Shown: one piece after another, positions 27,780 to 36,679 of the stretch
Numbering within the stretch: position 1 is the first letter of the stretch
Layout: the number at the start of each line of letters is the position of its first letter
DNA from: Oscillospiraceae bacterium
GTDB taxonomy: Bacteria; Bacillota; Clostridia; Oscillospirales; Ruminococcaceae
Direction of reading: 5' to 3'
Assembly: GCA_022508945.1 (NCBI GenBank)
Contig: JAFLUE010000002.1
Span: forward strand, 1 to 43,934
DNA: 43,934 bases
The notes under the pieces: model-generated
The model's database searches: none
What the model saw: the letters and a program-made list of their open reading frames with translations, nothing else
Told to the model about the DNA's origin: nothing
Translations under genes and position numbers: made by a program

Positions 27780-27808
27780 CCGACGTCAGAACTGACGCCG
27801 GTTTTTAT
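27780..27808. terminator. Terminator hairpin downstream of the ABC transporter operon
   Basis: CCGACGTCAGAACTGACGCCGG with T-rich flanks on both strands. Confidence 0.7.
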
Positions 27809-27850
27809 TATTGAAACATTATAAACTTTTCAGGTTGAATTACGTGTTTA

Positions 27851-28750
27851 TTATCCCTTGACTGCTCCGAGAGCAACGCCCTTTACGATAAACTTTGAAA
27901 GCGCAAGATATACAATAATAACAGGCAGAACCGAAAGTGTGATCGCCAGATATTTCGCGCCGAATTCGTTGAAGTTATAGGAGTTTACAACCGCAGTAAC
28001 CATCATCGGCATGGTCTTGGGAGCATCGGGCGATACAAACAACATAGAAGGTGTATAGTAGTTGTTCCAGCTTGCAACGAAAGCAAATATCGCCTGAACC
28101 GCAAACGCGGGCTTCAGCATCGGAAGTCCGATCTGAAGGAAGGTTCTGAACTCTCCGCAGCCGTCTATTCTCGCCGCTTCAACTATCTCCAGCGGGAACG
28201 AGCTTTTCATGTACTGAAGCATAAAGAACACAACCGCAGGGGACGCAATAGACGGAAGAATAAGCGGTATCATATTATTAAGCAAACCGATCTGAGCCAT
28301 GAAGTTCATGAAACCTACGGAAATAACCTGCGTCGGGATCATCATGACCGCAAGAACAAAGATCGTTGCGGCACCCTTCAGCTTAAAGTCATAAACCGTA
28401 AGTCCGTAAGCGGTAAGCCCCGAGAAGAACACTGCAAGCAAGGTCGATCCGCCGGCTATGATCAAGCTGTTCAAATAACCCTTCAGAGGGTCAAACAACT
28501 CTGCAACGTACTCGTTAGTAAGCAGGCTGTTGAAGTTGTTTATCAAATCGCCGCCGGGAAGAAAAGCCACGCCCTGGGTTGCGACTGCTTCATGACTTCT
28601 TGTTGCGTTAATAACGATAATATAGATAGGAAACAAACTGATAACAGTTATTAGAATACATACGATCAAGCGAATTATTCCATGGACCTTTAAAGATCTC
28701 TGATAAGCCTGTTCACGTGCCGCTGCTGCTTTCTTGTCCATATTTATCAC
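27851..28750 (-). CDS. Carbohydrate ABC transporter permease (MalG-like)
   Basis: EAARIDGCGEFRTFLQIGLPMLKPA EAA loop; multiple TMs. Confidence 0.92.
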   Translation of the reverse strand: MINMDKKAAAAREQAYQRSLKVHGIIRLIVCILITVISLFPIYIIVINATRSHEAVATQGVAFLPGGDLINNFNSLLTNEYVAELFDPLKGYLNSLIIAGGSTLLAVFFSGLTAYGLTVYDFKLKGAATIFVLAVMMIPTQVISVGFMNFMAQIGLLNNMIPLILPSIASPAVVFFMLQYMKSSFPLEIVEAARIDGCGEFRTFLQIGLPMLKPAFAVQAIFAFVASWNNYYTPSMLFVSPDAPKTMPMMVTAVVNSYNFNEFGAKYLAITLSVLPVIIVYLALSKFIVKGVALGAVKG

Positions 28751-29730
28751 CCCTTCTTCTTACGCTTCTTAATTCCGGTGGATTCACTGTTGAACTTGAA
28801 TATGAATATTCCGAGGGCAACCGTGATAACAAAGAGTATCATAGACGCCGCAGCCGCCAAACCGTGATTTCGTCCAAGTATATTTCCCGAACCTCTGAAG
28901 TTCCTGAAGATATATACCGCTGCCGTTTCGAGATGCGGCTTATAGTCCGCACCGGTATGGAACAGATATGGAATATCGAACATCTGAAGTCCGCCTATCA
29001 TAGATGTGATAAACACATAAATGAAAATCGGCTTCAAAATCGGCATTGTAATGTTGATGAAAGTATGCATTCCACTCGATCCGTCAATAGAAGCGGCTTC
29101 ATAAATTGACGTATCAATACCGAATATACCCGACATTAGCAGCAACATCGTATTTCCATACCACATCCATGACTGGACAAACATAACGATAATTCGCGAA
29201 GCCCACTCATCACTGATAAAGTCGAACGGCTCACCAATAATGCCCAAATTTAACAGCATGGAGTTTATCGCGTTATCCTTCTGTCCTGCGAAAAGCATTA
29301 CCATCATCGACGCAACGGAAGCTGCCGTGATGATATTCGGCATGTACATAGCAACCTTGAAAAAGCCCGCGCCTTTTACTTTGATCCTTGAATCGGAAAA
29401 CCAAACTGCCAAAAGCAGCGACAAAATGATCTGAACAACAAAGTTTCCTGCCCAGAGTATCAGGGTACGTCCCATAGAACTCCAAAACGCTTCTTGGTGC
29501 AGACCCAAGCTGTCACTTCCGCCAAAGAGCAAAGCACGGTAGTTATCAAAGCCGACAAACTCGCCCAATTTCTTACCGTTACCCTGAAGACTCAGTATAA
29601 ATGTGTATATCAGAGGGTAAATCATAAAGAAGGCATATGTCAAAAAAAACGGAAGTATGAAAAAGTATCCGTATTTGGCATAACTTATAACTTTGTGCCT
29701 TGATGTGGAATCATTTTTCATAAAACGCAC
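28747..29730 (-). CDS. Carbohydrate ABC transporter permease (MalF-like)
   Basis: YEAASIDGSSGMHTFINITMPILKP EAA loop; overlaps the downstream permease by 4 bp. Confidence 0.92.
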   Translation of the reverse strand: MRFMKNDSTSRHKVISYAKYGYFFILPFFLTYAFFMIYPLIYTFILSLQGNGKKLGEFVGFDNYRALLFGGSDSLGLHQEAFWSSMGRTLILWAGNFVVQIILSLLLAVWFSDSRIKVKGAGFFKVAMYMPNIITAASVASMMVMLFAGQKDNAINSMLLNLGIIGEPFDFISDEWASRIIVMFVQSWMWYGNTMLLLMSGIFGIDTSIYEAASIDGSSGMHTFINITMPILKPIFIYVFITSMIGGLQMFDIPYLFHTGADYKPHLETAAVYIFRNFRGSGNILGRNHGLAAAASMILFVITVALGIFIFKFNSESTGIKKRKKKG

Positions 29731-29846
29731 AACCTTTCAAAGTATTTGAGTTAAAAAATTACAATATATGCTTACGGGCAGTAACACCCGTAAGCAATAT
29801 ATTGTCGAAATCAAATCAAAATATTATATTATTCAAGTTACTTAGA

Positions 29847-31178
29847 TTACTCTACCGTAATGTCTACGATGTCCTTACGAACACTATCCTTGAACTTTGA
29901 GATAGCCTCTTCCTTAGTAGCAACTTCGCCCTTCGCATAAGCCTTTACGGATTCGTTGAACAGGGACTTGATGGTCGCGTCATACTCGGTGATAAGACCG
30001 TCCATCTTGATGTTGCCTGCCTTCTCAGCGAAGTAAGCGAACTGAGACTGACCGCCTACGAGGTACTTGTTCTTGTGGTTGCCCTCGCTTACTACAGCTT
30101 CCATAACCTTCTTGTTGTTGCAGTAGTCGCCGGTCTTGTCAACATAAGCTCTCATACCCTCGTCGTTGCAGGTGAAGAACTCGATGAATTCCTTAGCAAG
30201 TGTCTTGTTGTCGCACTTGGTGGAAACGCCGAGCCATGTGCCGCCCCAGAAGTATTCCTGAGGACCTGCGCAGAATGCCATGTTAGCAGAATCGCCCTCG
30301 CCGCCTGCGAAGTTCTTGAGCTGTCCGCCATCAGAGTCGGTCATACCCCAAGTAGAAAGGAACTCGCCGAGAGCGTTTCCGTTCTTAACCTGGTTGTACC
30401 ATGTTTCGCTCCAAGCAGCGTCGGTAGTCATATATCCATTGTCATAGAACTTCTTAGCGATATCATAGAATTCCTCTGCGTTGTCCATAATGAGCTTGCC
30501 GTCAACAACCCAAGGCTTTGTTCTGTTAGCCTGGTATACCTGCCACATACCGTCCTCAGTAGCAGCAAGAGCGGGACCGCCTGCATCCTTAAGAGCCTGT
30601 GCGGTAGCCTCAAAAGAAGCCCAATCCTTTACCTTCTCCTGCATTTCCTCGGGAGTATTTACACCGAGGTACTGCTTAGCAAGGTCAGCTCTGTAAACAA
30701 ATCCGCCGGGAGCAGCCTGGAAGGAAGCGCCCTTGAGAACGCCTTTGTTATTTGTACCGATAGCCACGGTATAAGAATAAGGATTAGCGAGGTTGCTGCT
30801 CGAAATGCCGATGCTATCAAGAGAAGCCGTAAGATTATCATCATTGATATACTTAAGGATCCAGTCAGCCTCAAGGCACAAAATATCAGCGTCGTCGTTA
30901 CCCTTGAGATAGGTCTCATAACCTGTGCTTGCGTCACCGCCAGATGCGCCGCAGTCAGCGATCTTGATCTTGGAAGGATCTGTACCGGTCTTCTCGCAGA
31001 ACAGCGCTACCATGTTACGGACATCTCCGTTGTTTGTCCAAGCAAGGATGGTAAGAACATCTCCATCGTCTTTAATGTCAGCATCACCGCCGCTGTTGTC
31101 ATTACAAGCGGTAAGACCTGTTGCTAAGGACAAAACTGTTGCGACAGACAAAACGCCTGTCAATATTCTTTTCTTCAT
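29847..31178 (-). CDS. Extracellular carbohydrate-binding lipoprotein of ABC transporter
   Basis: Lipobox LATGLTACNDNSGG; extracellular solute-binding protein family 1 style sequence. Confidence 0.92.
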   Translation of the reverse strand: MKKRILTGVLSVATVLSLATGLTACNDNSGGDADIKDDGDVLTILAWTNNGDVRNMVALFCEKTGTDPSKIKIADCGASGGDASTGYETYLKGNDDADILCLEADWILKYINDDNLTASLDSIGISSSNLANPYSYTVAIGTNNKGVLKGASFQAAPGGFVYRADLAKQYLGVNTPEEMQEKVKDWASFEATAQALKDAGGPALAATEDGMWQVYQANRTKPWVVDGKLIMDNAEEFYDIAKKFYDNGYMTTDAAWSETWYNQVKNGNALGEFLSTWGMTDSDGGQLKNFAGGEGDSANMAFCAGPQEYFWGGTWLGVSTKCDNKTLAKEFIEFFTCNDEGMRAYVDKTGDYCNNKKVMEAVVSEGNHKNKYLVGGQSQFAYFAEKAGNIKMDGLITEYDATIKSLFNESVKAYAKGEVATKEEAISKFKDSVRKDIVDITVE

Positions 31179-31266
31179 TGGTTTTTCCTCCTAAAGATTA
31201 TAGCCGCTAAGCGTGTTCCGTATGAACACTGCCGCGGTCGATCCGAGCCTAAATTTAGTATTTAAC

Positions 31267-31280
31267 TAAACGCTCGTTTA
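31267..31280. promoter_or_regulatory. Perfect palindrome TAAACGCTCGTTTA, candidate LacI-family operator
   Basis: Just downstream of a minus-strand promoter-like TTGCAA-17-TAAACT, upstream of the SBP gene. Confidence 0.5.
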
Positions 31281-31348
31281 CATTGTTAGTTTAACATATT
31301 TTAAGCAGATTTGCAAGTGTTTTTTTGCAAATTTTTTCCTTTCCGATG

Positions 31349-31364
31349 TCGTAAACGTTTTCAA
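31349..31364. promoter_or_regulatory. cre-like site (catabolite responsive element)
   Basis: TCGTAAACGTTTTCAA differs from WTGWAANCGNWNNCWW at one position. Confidence 0.45.
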
Positions 31365-31620
31365 AAAGTCATCATTGTTGATTTTGCTATATTTTTTACT
31401 TAATAACTTAAATTATACCGAAGCATTTTTAAACCATTAAAAGCGTTATTTCACCACATTTTCACAAACATTTCACTTTTTACTTAATAAATGTTCAAAT
31501 CATAATGTCAAATGTAACTGATTTGTAACTTTTCTTTTGTGCAAAATAACGATTTTGTGGCGATCGAGTTAAAAGTTGGTTAATCTGAAGAATTTTGGAT
31601 ATGCATTTAAGTAAATCAAT

Positions 31621-31657
31621 AAAAAAAAGATTTCGGAAACAATTTGTCTCCGAAATC
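31621..31657 (-). terminator. Rho-independent terminator of the carboxyltransferase operon
   Basis: Minus strand: GATTTCGGAGACAAATTGTTTCCGAAATC followed by TTTTTTTT. Confidence 0.88.
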
Positions 31658-31670
31658 CGTGTTATTTTTA

Positions 31671-33074
31671 TCAAACAGGGTGAACCTTGTTTTCCTTATC
31701 CGCGTGAGCGGCATCGATGCCGAGCTGTTTGTCGCGGCGGTTCTCAAAGAACTTCGGAGCAACCTTCGGGAACATCGCGTAGGTAAGGATATCCTCAACC
31801 GATGACCCGTCGCACCACTCCTTCGCCTCCTCCTTCATCGCCTCAAACTCGGCGCTCAGCAGATCCGCAGGACGACAGTCAATAGGCGACTCATCGCCGA
31901 TTATCTTCTTCCTGAACTCGGGATCTATCTCTACGGGCGTTCTTCCGTATTCGCCCTTTACCATTCCCTTGAATTCCTTTGTAACGGTCTTATAGCGCTC
32001 GCCCATAATTACGTTGAACACTGCCTGTGTTCCGACGATCTGCGAGGTCGGAGTAACAAGCGGCGGGAAGCCCGAATCCTTACGCACTCTGGGAACTTCC
32101 TTAAGCACCTCTTCGAGCTGGTCTGCCTTTCCTGCCTGCTTAAGCTGTGAGAGCAGGTTTGAGAGCATTCCTCCGGGAACCTGATAGATAAGCGCCTTTG
32201 TGTTTGTCGCAAGCATCGACGGGTCGAGCAGACCGCTGTCGATATACTTCTTGCGAAGTCCCATAAAGTACTCGCGTATCTCGCCGAGCGCGACAAGGTC
32301 AATTCCCGTATCGTATTCGGTTCCGGTAAATGTAGCGACGATGGACTCCGTCGGAGCGTGCGAGGTTCCGAGCGCAAGCGGCGACATCGCCGTATCGACC
32401 ATATCAACGCCCGCTTCAACCGCCTTTATGATACACATGGAAGCAAGTCCCGAGGTATAGTGCGTATGAAGCTGGATCGGGATCTTTACTGCGCTCTTCA
32501 GATCCTTTACGAGTGTTTCCGTCTCATAAGGAGTAAGCAGCGCCGCCATGTCCTTTATGCAGATAGAATCCGCGCCCGCGCTTTCGACCTGCTTCGCGTA
32601 GTTCATGTAGTACTCGTGAGTGAAGACCTCGCCCGTTGTGTATGATATAGCGACCTGCGCGTGGCCCTGCTCCTTCTTTGCCGCTTTAATGGCGGTTTCG
32701 AGGTTTCTGATGTCGTTGAGCGCGTCGAAGATCCTGATAATGTCGATTCCGTTTGCTATTGACTTCTGTACGAAATACTCTACCAGGTCGTCCGCATAGT
32801 GGCGATAGCCGAGCATATTCTGTCCTCTGAACAGCATCTGGAGCTTTGTATTCGGCATTTCCTTTCGCAAAATACGAAGTCTTTCCCACGGATCCTCGTT
32901 CAGAAAGCGGATACAAGAGTCAAACGTTGCTCCTCCCCAGCACTCCGCCGAATAAAATCCGACCTTATCGAGAGCAGGCAGGATAGGGCGCATATCGTCC
33001 ATGGACATTCTCGTAGCGAGAAGGCTCTGGTGAGCGTCGCGGAGAACTGTTTCCGTAATTTTCAGTTTAGCCAT
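31671..33074 (-). CDS. oadA: Oxaloacetate decarboxylase alpha / pyruvate carboxylase subunit B (carboxyltransferase domain)
   Basis: ITETVLRDAHQSLLATRM, CWGGATFDSCIRFLNEDPWERLR, HTHYTSGLASM, FPEVAPKFFE-like end. Confidence 0.92.
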   Translation of the reverse strand: MAKLKITETVLRDAHQSLLATRMSMDDMRPILPALDKVGFYSAECWGGATFDSCIRFLNEDPWERLRILRKEMPNTKLQMLFRGQNMLGYRHYADDLVEYFVQKSIANGIDIIRIFDALNDIRNLETAIKAAKKEQGHAQVAISYTTGEVFTHEYYMNYAKQVESAGADSICIKDMAALLTPYETETLVKDLKSAVKIPIQLHTHYTSGLASMCIIKAVEAGVDMVDTAMSPLALGTSHAPTESIVATFTGTEYDTGIDLVALGEIREYFMGLRKKYIDSGLLDPSMLATNTKALIYQVPGGMLSNLLSQLKQAGKADQLEEVLKEVPRVRKDSGFPPLVTPTSQIVGTQAVFNVIMGERYKTVTKEFKGMVKGEYGRTPVEIDPEFRKKIIGDESPIDCRPADLLSAEFEAMKEEAKEWCDGSSVEDILTYAMFPKVAPKFFENRRDKQLGIDAAHADKENKVHPV

Positions 33075-33142
33075 ATATTATTTCTCCTTAATTGATTGCC
33101 TTTTAATTATTTCAGACAGCCGATAAGACCTCATCTGCGCCG

Positions 33143-33223
33143 TCACCGCCGCCGCAAAAGAACCGCGGCAACGGCTCCTATCATCTGAGGGTTTCCCGAC
33201 AATCTGAAAGTAAACTTTTCCAC
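33143..33223 (-). CDS. Candidate 26-aa ORF between the biotin carrier and oadA (VEKFTFRLSGNPQMIGAVAAVLLRRR)
   Basis: GTG start with GAGG upstream, just after the BCCP stop. Not in the ORF track because of its length. Confidence 0.3.
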   Translation of the reverse strand: MEKFTFRLSGNPQMIGAVAAVLLRRR

Positions 33224-33237
33224 AGCCTGATCCTCAG

Positions 33238-33597
33238 TTAGTTTATGGTAATAACAGCCGCGCCTGTTTCAACAGCCTCGCCCTTGTTTACGCAAATTGA
33301 AGCAACAACGCCGTCTCTGTCGCAAACGATGTCGTTTTCCATTTTCATAGCTTCAAGAACAGCTACGACTGTGCCGTTTGTAACCTTATCGCCGACCTTT
33401 ACCTTTATATCAACGATCGTGCCTCTCATGGGGGCGTTGATGGGAGTTCCGCCCGCTGCTGCGGCAGCTTTGGGAGCAGCCTTCGGAGCAGCTGCCTTAG
33501 GAGCGGCGGGTGCCGCTGCGGGCGCCGCGCCCTCGCCGTTTTCCTCAACGGTTACGTCATAAGCTGTGCCGTTTACGGTGATAGTATAGTTTTTCAT
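33238..33597 (-). CDS. Biotin carboxyl carrier protein (Ala/Pro-rich linker type)
   Basis: KNYTITVNGTAYDVTVEE; AVLEAMKMENDIV biotinylation motif. Confidence 0.94.
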   Translation of the reverse strand: MKNYTITVNGTAYDVTVEENGEGAAPAAAPAAPKAAAPKAAPKAAAAAGGTPINAPMRGTIVDIKVKVGDKVTNGTVVAVLEAMKMENDIVCDRDGVVASICVNKGEAVETGAAVITIN

Positions 33598-33638
33598 AAT
33601 CAAATTTCCTCTCTATGTTTAATTCTTGAATATTGAGA

Positions 33639-34964
33639 TCAGAACGCGATATTCGGACGCTTTCTTGAGGGAGAAGCCTCTCTCTTGTCAACAAAGCACT
33701 CCAGAGCCTCAACAACAGCCGCGCGCGTATCCTCCGCCGCGATAACTCCGTCTATCATTCCGAGCGAAGCCGCCGCAAACGGATTTACAACAAGCTCCTC
33801 TCCCATAAACACCTTTCCTGCCTCGGGATTCATCGGCGCTATCTGCGCGTTTTCCCACGCGTATGCCGCGTCAGCGTTTGCAAATGCCGCATACGCCGCG
33901 CCGAACGCGTTTCCTGTGATTATGTTTATCTTTACGGTGGTTGCACAAGCGTAGACCTGCGCGAGTCTTGCACACTTTCTTACGCTTCCCGCAAGCTCTC
34001 CCGCCGAGCTTCCCTCAAAGCCCTCGGTATTTACAAATGTAACGACGGGGATCGAGAACAAGTCCGCAAACTGAACGAAACGCGCGATCTTCGCCGCGTC
34101 ATCCGCAGTAAGCTTTTCGGCTTTGTCGGTCGCAACGACCGCGACCGCTCTGTAGCCGATACCCGCAAGCGCCGTATAAGCCGCGCTTCCGAACTTTGCT
34201 CCAAGCTCGACAACAGAGGATTTGTTAGCCACGGCTTCTACAAGCTTTTCACCCTTCAGCGCCGCAGAGACCGCCGCGCCGTTTTGGCTTGACTCGTCCG
34301 TACAGCCCATATCGAGGTTGTTCGCGGGGAGAACCGCGATAAGCTGTTTAGCCTTTTCAACCGCCTCATTAGCGTTCTTCGCGAGTATATCCGCAACTCC
34401 CGACTTAGCCGCGTTTGCCGCTTTGCCTGCGCCCTCGAGCTTTCCGTCGGGGGTGTTGAACGGGGAGGTCAAAAACAGCTCCGCTTCCTCGCTCATTATA
34501 GTAATATCCGCCATTTCGGCAAGCATAGCCGCGCAGCCCGCGCACACTCCCGTAACAACGGCTACCTGTGGAACAACTCCGCTCGCCGCCGCCGAAGCCT
34601 TGATTATCTCTCCGTATTCGGCAAGCACCGCCATTCCCTCGTTTATATCCGCGCCCTTGGAATCGTAAAAGCCAACTACCGGGATCCCTGTTTTAGCTGC
34701 AAGCTCAAACGTTCTTTTGATTTTAAGCGCCGCGCTCTTATTTAAAGCGCCGCCCTTTACCGAGCTGTCCTGAGCAAAAACGCATACGGGATATCCCAAT
34801 ACCTCTCCTCTGCCCGCGATAACGGAGCTTATTTCGCCGTCCGCCGACAGGAATTTATCGAGTTCTGTAAAGCTTCCCTCGTCAAGAAACGCTTCGAGCC
34901 TTTTTCTCGCTTCACTGTCGGGAACGCTTTGCTCCATTTCAGCAAGTGTTTTTGTAAAAGCCAT
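33639..34964 (-). CDS. Acyl-CoA carboxyltransferase (methylmalonyl-CoA decarboxylase alpha/MmdA-like, divergent)
   Basis: ClpP/crotonase-fold CT pattern: VFAQDSSVKGGALNKSAALKIKRTFELAAKTGIPVVGFYDSKGADINEG. GGAGG upstream of ATG 34964. Confidence 0.8.
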   Translation of the reverse strand: MAFTKTLAEMEQSVPDSEARKRLEAFLDEGSFTELDKFLSADGEISSVIAGRGEVLGYPVCVFAQDSSVKGGALNKSAALKIKRTFELAAKTGIPVVGFYDSKGADINEGMAVLAEYGEIIKASAAASGVVPQVAVVTGVCAGCAAMLAEMADITIMSEEAELFLTSPFNTPDGKLEGAGKAANAAKSGVADILAKNANEAVEKAKQLIAVLPANNLDMGCTDESSQNGAAVSAALKGEKLVEAVANKSSVVELGAKFGSAAYTALAGIGYRAVAVVATDKAEKLTADDAAKIARFVQFADLFSIPVVTFVNTEGFEGSSAGELAGSVRKCARLAQVYACATTVKINIITGNAFGAAYAAFANADAAYAWENAQIAPMNPEAGKVFMGEELVVNPFAAASLGMIDGVIAAEDTRAAVVEALECFVDKREASPSRKRPNIAF

Positions 34965-35147
34965 TTTTTGTCCTCCATTATAAAACAGCGCCACGAAAAT
35001 AACGTAAACGCCGAAAATTTACCCACCATAATTATACTACATTGCTAAATAAATAACAAGCAGGTTTTTAATTTTTGCCGTTTTGTTGAACAACAACCTT
35101 GTCAGTTAAAAACTTTTGGCAATTTTATACAACATTCGCCGTATTTT

Positions 35148-35495
35148 TTACTTACAGCATTTCTTGTCGAAAAACTCCGAAATGCTCTCTATTTCGGGCT
35201 TATCCGAAAAGAATCCAAGCTGTTTAAGAAGAGCGTGCTTTTCGCTTACTTCAAACCTTGCTTTGTCAATGCCGTGAAGGTTCATAAGGTTCAGCACAGC
35301 CCTCACAAGCCCGTCCGCCATAAAGTCGCCGCACGAAAGCTCGTCTATAACGAAAACCTCGTCCTTAAGCTCTCCCGCGATCGTTCCGAGATCTTCCGCG
35401 CCGTCGCGGGCATTGAACTCGATCTTATCGAGGTTTTCCCTGTTCTGCAAAATTTCGATCATATTATCCTTATCTAAAATAATTTCAAAATTCAT
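35148..35495 (-). CDS. Small GNAT-like hypothetical protein
   Basis: FVIDELSCGDFMADGLVRAVLNLMNLHGIDKARFE...LLKQLGFF...FFDKKCCK resembles short acetyltransferase-like proteins of Clostridia. Confidence 0.5.
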   Translation of the reverse strand: MNFEIILDKDNMIEILQNRENLDKIEFNARDGAEDLGTIAGELKDEVFVIDELSCGDFMADGLVRAVLNLMNLHGIDKARFEVSEKHALLKQLGFFSDKPEIESISEFFDKKCCK

Positions 35496-35526
35496 CACTT
35501 GACGGCAGCGGAGCTGCCGTCAAGTG
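35496..35526. repeat. Perfect 14-bp-arm palindrome abutting the start of the 35148-35495 gene
   Basis: CACTTGACGGCAGC-GGA-GCTGCCGTCAAGTG. Confidence 0.85.
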
Positions 35527-35532
35527 AGAACC

Positions 35533-35568
35533 GCGTAAAATTTTTCACAGAAAAATTTTACGCTTTTT
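35533..35568 (+). terminator. Strong terminator-like hairpin
   Basis: GCGTAAAATTTTT-CACAG-AAAAATTTTACGC followed by TTTTT. Confidence 0.6.
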
Positions 35569-35825
35569 GAAATTCGCTTGAGACCGGTGTGTGGTTTAAA
35601 TTAATAATTTCGCCCCCGCATAATATTTTTCAAAAATCAGCAGACGCGACGTTTTGCCAGAAGATCATAATGCGCGCAGCAGTGGCTGTTGCAGTAAGCG
35701 GTTTTGAAATTTCTTTTTAATCAATCCGTTCGGCACAACGTTATCTAAACTCACCGCCCAAACAACGTAATATCAACAAAAAAATCCCTCAAAACCACAT
35801 ATAATTTTTGTTTTGATACACGTTG

Positions 35826-35884
35826 TTCATTCCGCTTTCTTTACCAGGGAAACCCCTTTCCCAAAAACTTTTTGCACGCTTCCC
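35826..35884 (-). repeat. Dispersed intergenic repeat copy, reverse orientation
   Basis: Reverse complement reads AGGGAAGCGTGCAAAAAGTTTTTGGGAAAGGGGTTTCCCTGG, compare 23587. Confidence 0.65.
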
Positions 35885-35886
35885 TG

Positions 35887-36633
35887 TTACTTGTTTTTCC
35901 TTTTGCTGTTTTTTCCTATTGCCGAGCGCAATATCCTCAGCTCGTCCTTTGTAAGATCGCGCCATTCGCCGGGTTTGAGCATTCCGAGACGGACGCCGCC
36001 TATTGCCGTGCGGCGAAGTCTTCCGACACTAAGCCCCACAGCCTCGCACATTCTGCGTATCTGGCGGTTCAGCCCCTGCTTTATCACAAAGCGCAAAACG
36101 GTGCGCTCGGGTTCCTCCGTCAGAACTTCGACCGTACACGGAAGCGTTTTTTCTCCGTTGTCAAGCTCGACCCCGCCCGAAAGCCGCGCTATCTGCTCCT
36201 CGCTTACCCTCCCGTCAATAGTCACACGATAGACCTTGCTGACGTGGCGCGAGGGGTGGGTTATCTCGTTTGCGAACTGCCCGTCATTTGTAAAAAGCAG
36301 CAGCCCCTCGGAGTTTCTGTCAAGCCTCCCGACGGAAAAAACGCGTTCCTCCACTCCCTCTAAAAGCTCAGCCGCGGTCTTTCTGCCCCGCTCGTCCTTC
36401 ATCGTCACAACATAGCCGCGCGGCTTATTTAACATTATGTAGCGCCGCTCGGAAGGAGCGGCGGACAAATTCTCGCCGCAGACCGCTATAATGTCGGTAC
36501 GCGGGTCTGCTTTATCGCCGAGCGAACATTTTCTGCCGTTTACCGTGACTTGTCCCGAAAATATAAGCTCCTCGGCTTTTCTTCTTGAACAATAGCCGCT
36601 GTCGGCAATTATTTTTTGGATCCTTATTTCCAT
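35887..36633 (-). CDS. rluB: rRNA pseudouridine synthase (RluB/RsuA family)
   Basis: S4 domain ...YCSRRKAEELIFSGQVTVNG, MLNKPRGYVVT, VGRLDRNSEGLLLFTNDG. Confidence 0.93.
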   Translation of the reverse strand: MEIRIQKIIADSGYCSRRKAEELIFSGQVTVNGRKCSLGDKADPRTDIIAVCGENLSAAPSERRYIMLNKPRGYVVTMKDERGRKTAAELLEGVEERVFSVGRLDRNSEGLLLFTNDGQFANEITHPSRHVSKVYRVTIDGRVSEEQIARLSGGVELDNGEKTLPCTVEVLTEEPERTVLRFVIKQGLNRQIRRMCEAVGLSVGRLRRTAIGGVRLGMLKPGEWRDLTKDELRILRSAIGKNSKRKNK

Positions 36634-36679
36634 ATCTCACCTTAGAGCCTGTTTATCTGCTGCGGTTTACCGTTTGGCT

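Noticed and set aside
30075-31127. 350-aa plus-strand ORF antisense to the ABC solute-binding protein gene
   Set aside because: It mirrors the minus-strand SBP gene, which has a lipobox and family-typical sequence. The antisense product shows no recognisable domain.
33245-33562. 105-aa plus-strand ORF opposite the biotin carrier
   Set aside because: Ala/Gly/Pro-rich antisense of the BCCP linker; not a plausible independent protein.
35533-35568. GCGTAAAATTTTT/AAAAATTTTACGC hairpin as an sRNA gene
   Set aside because: No promoter was identified. A simple terminator or palindrome is sufficient, although no plus-strand gene precedes it.
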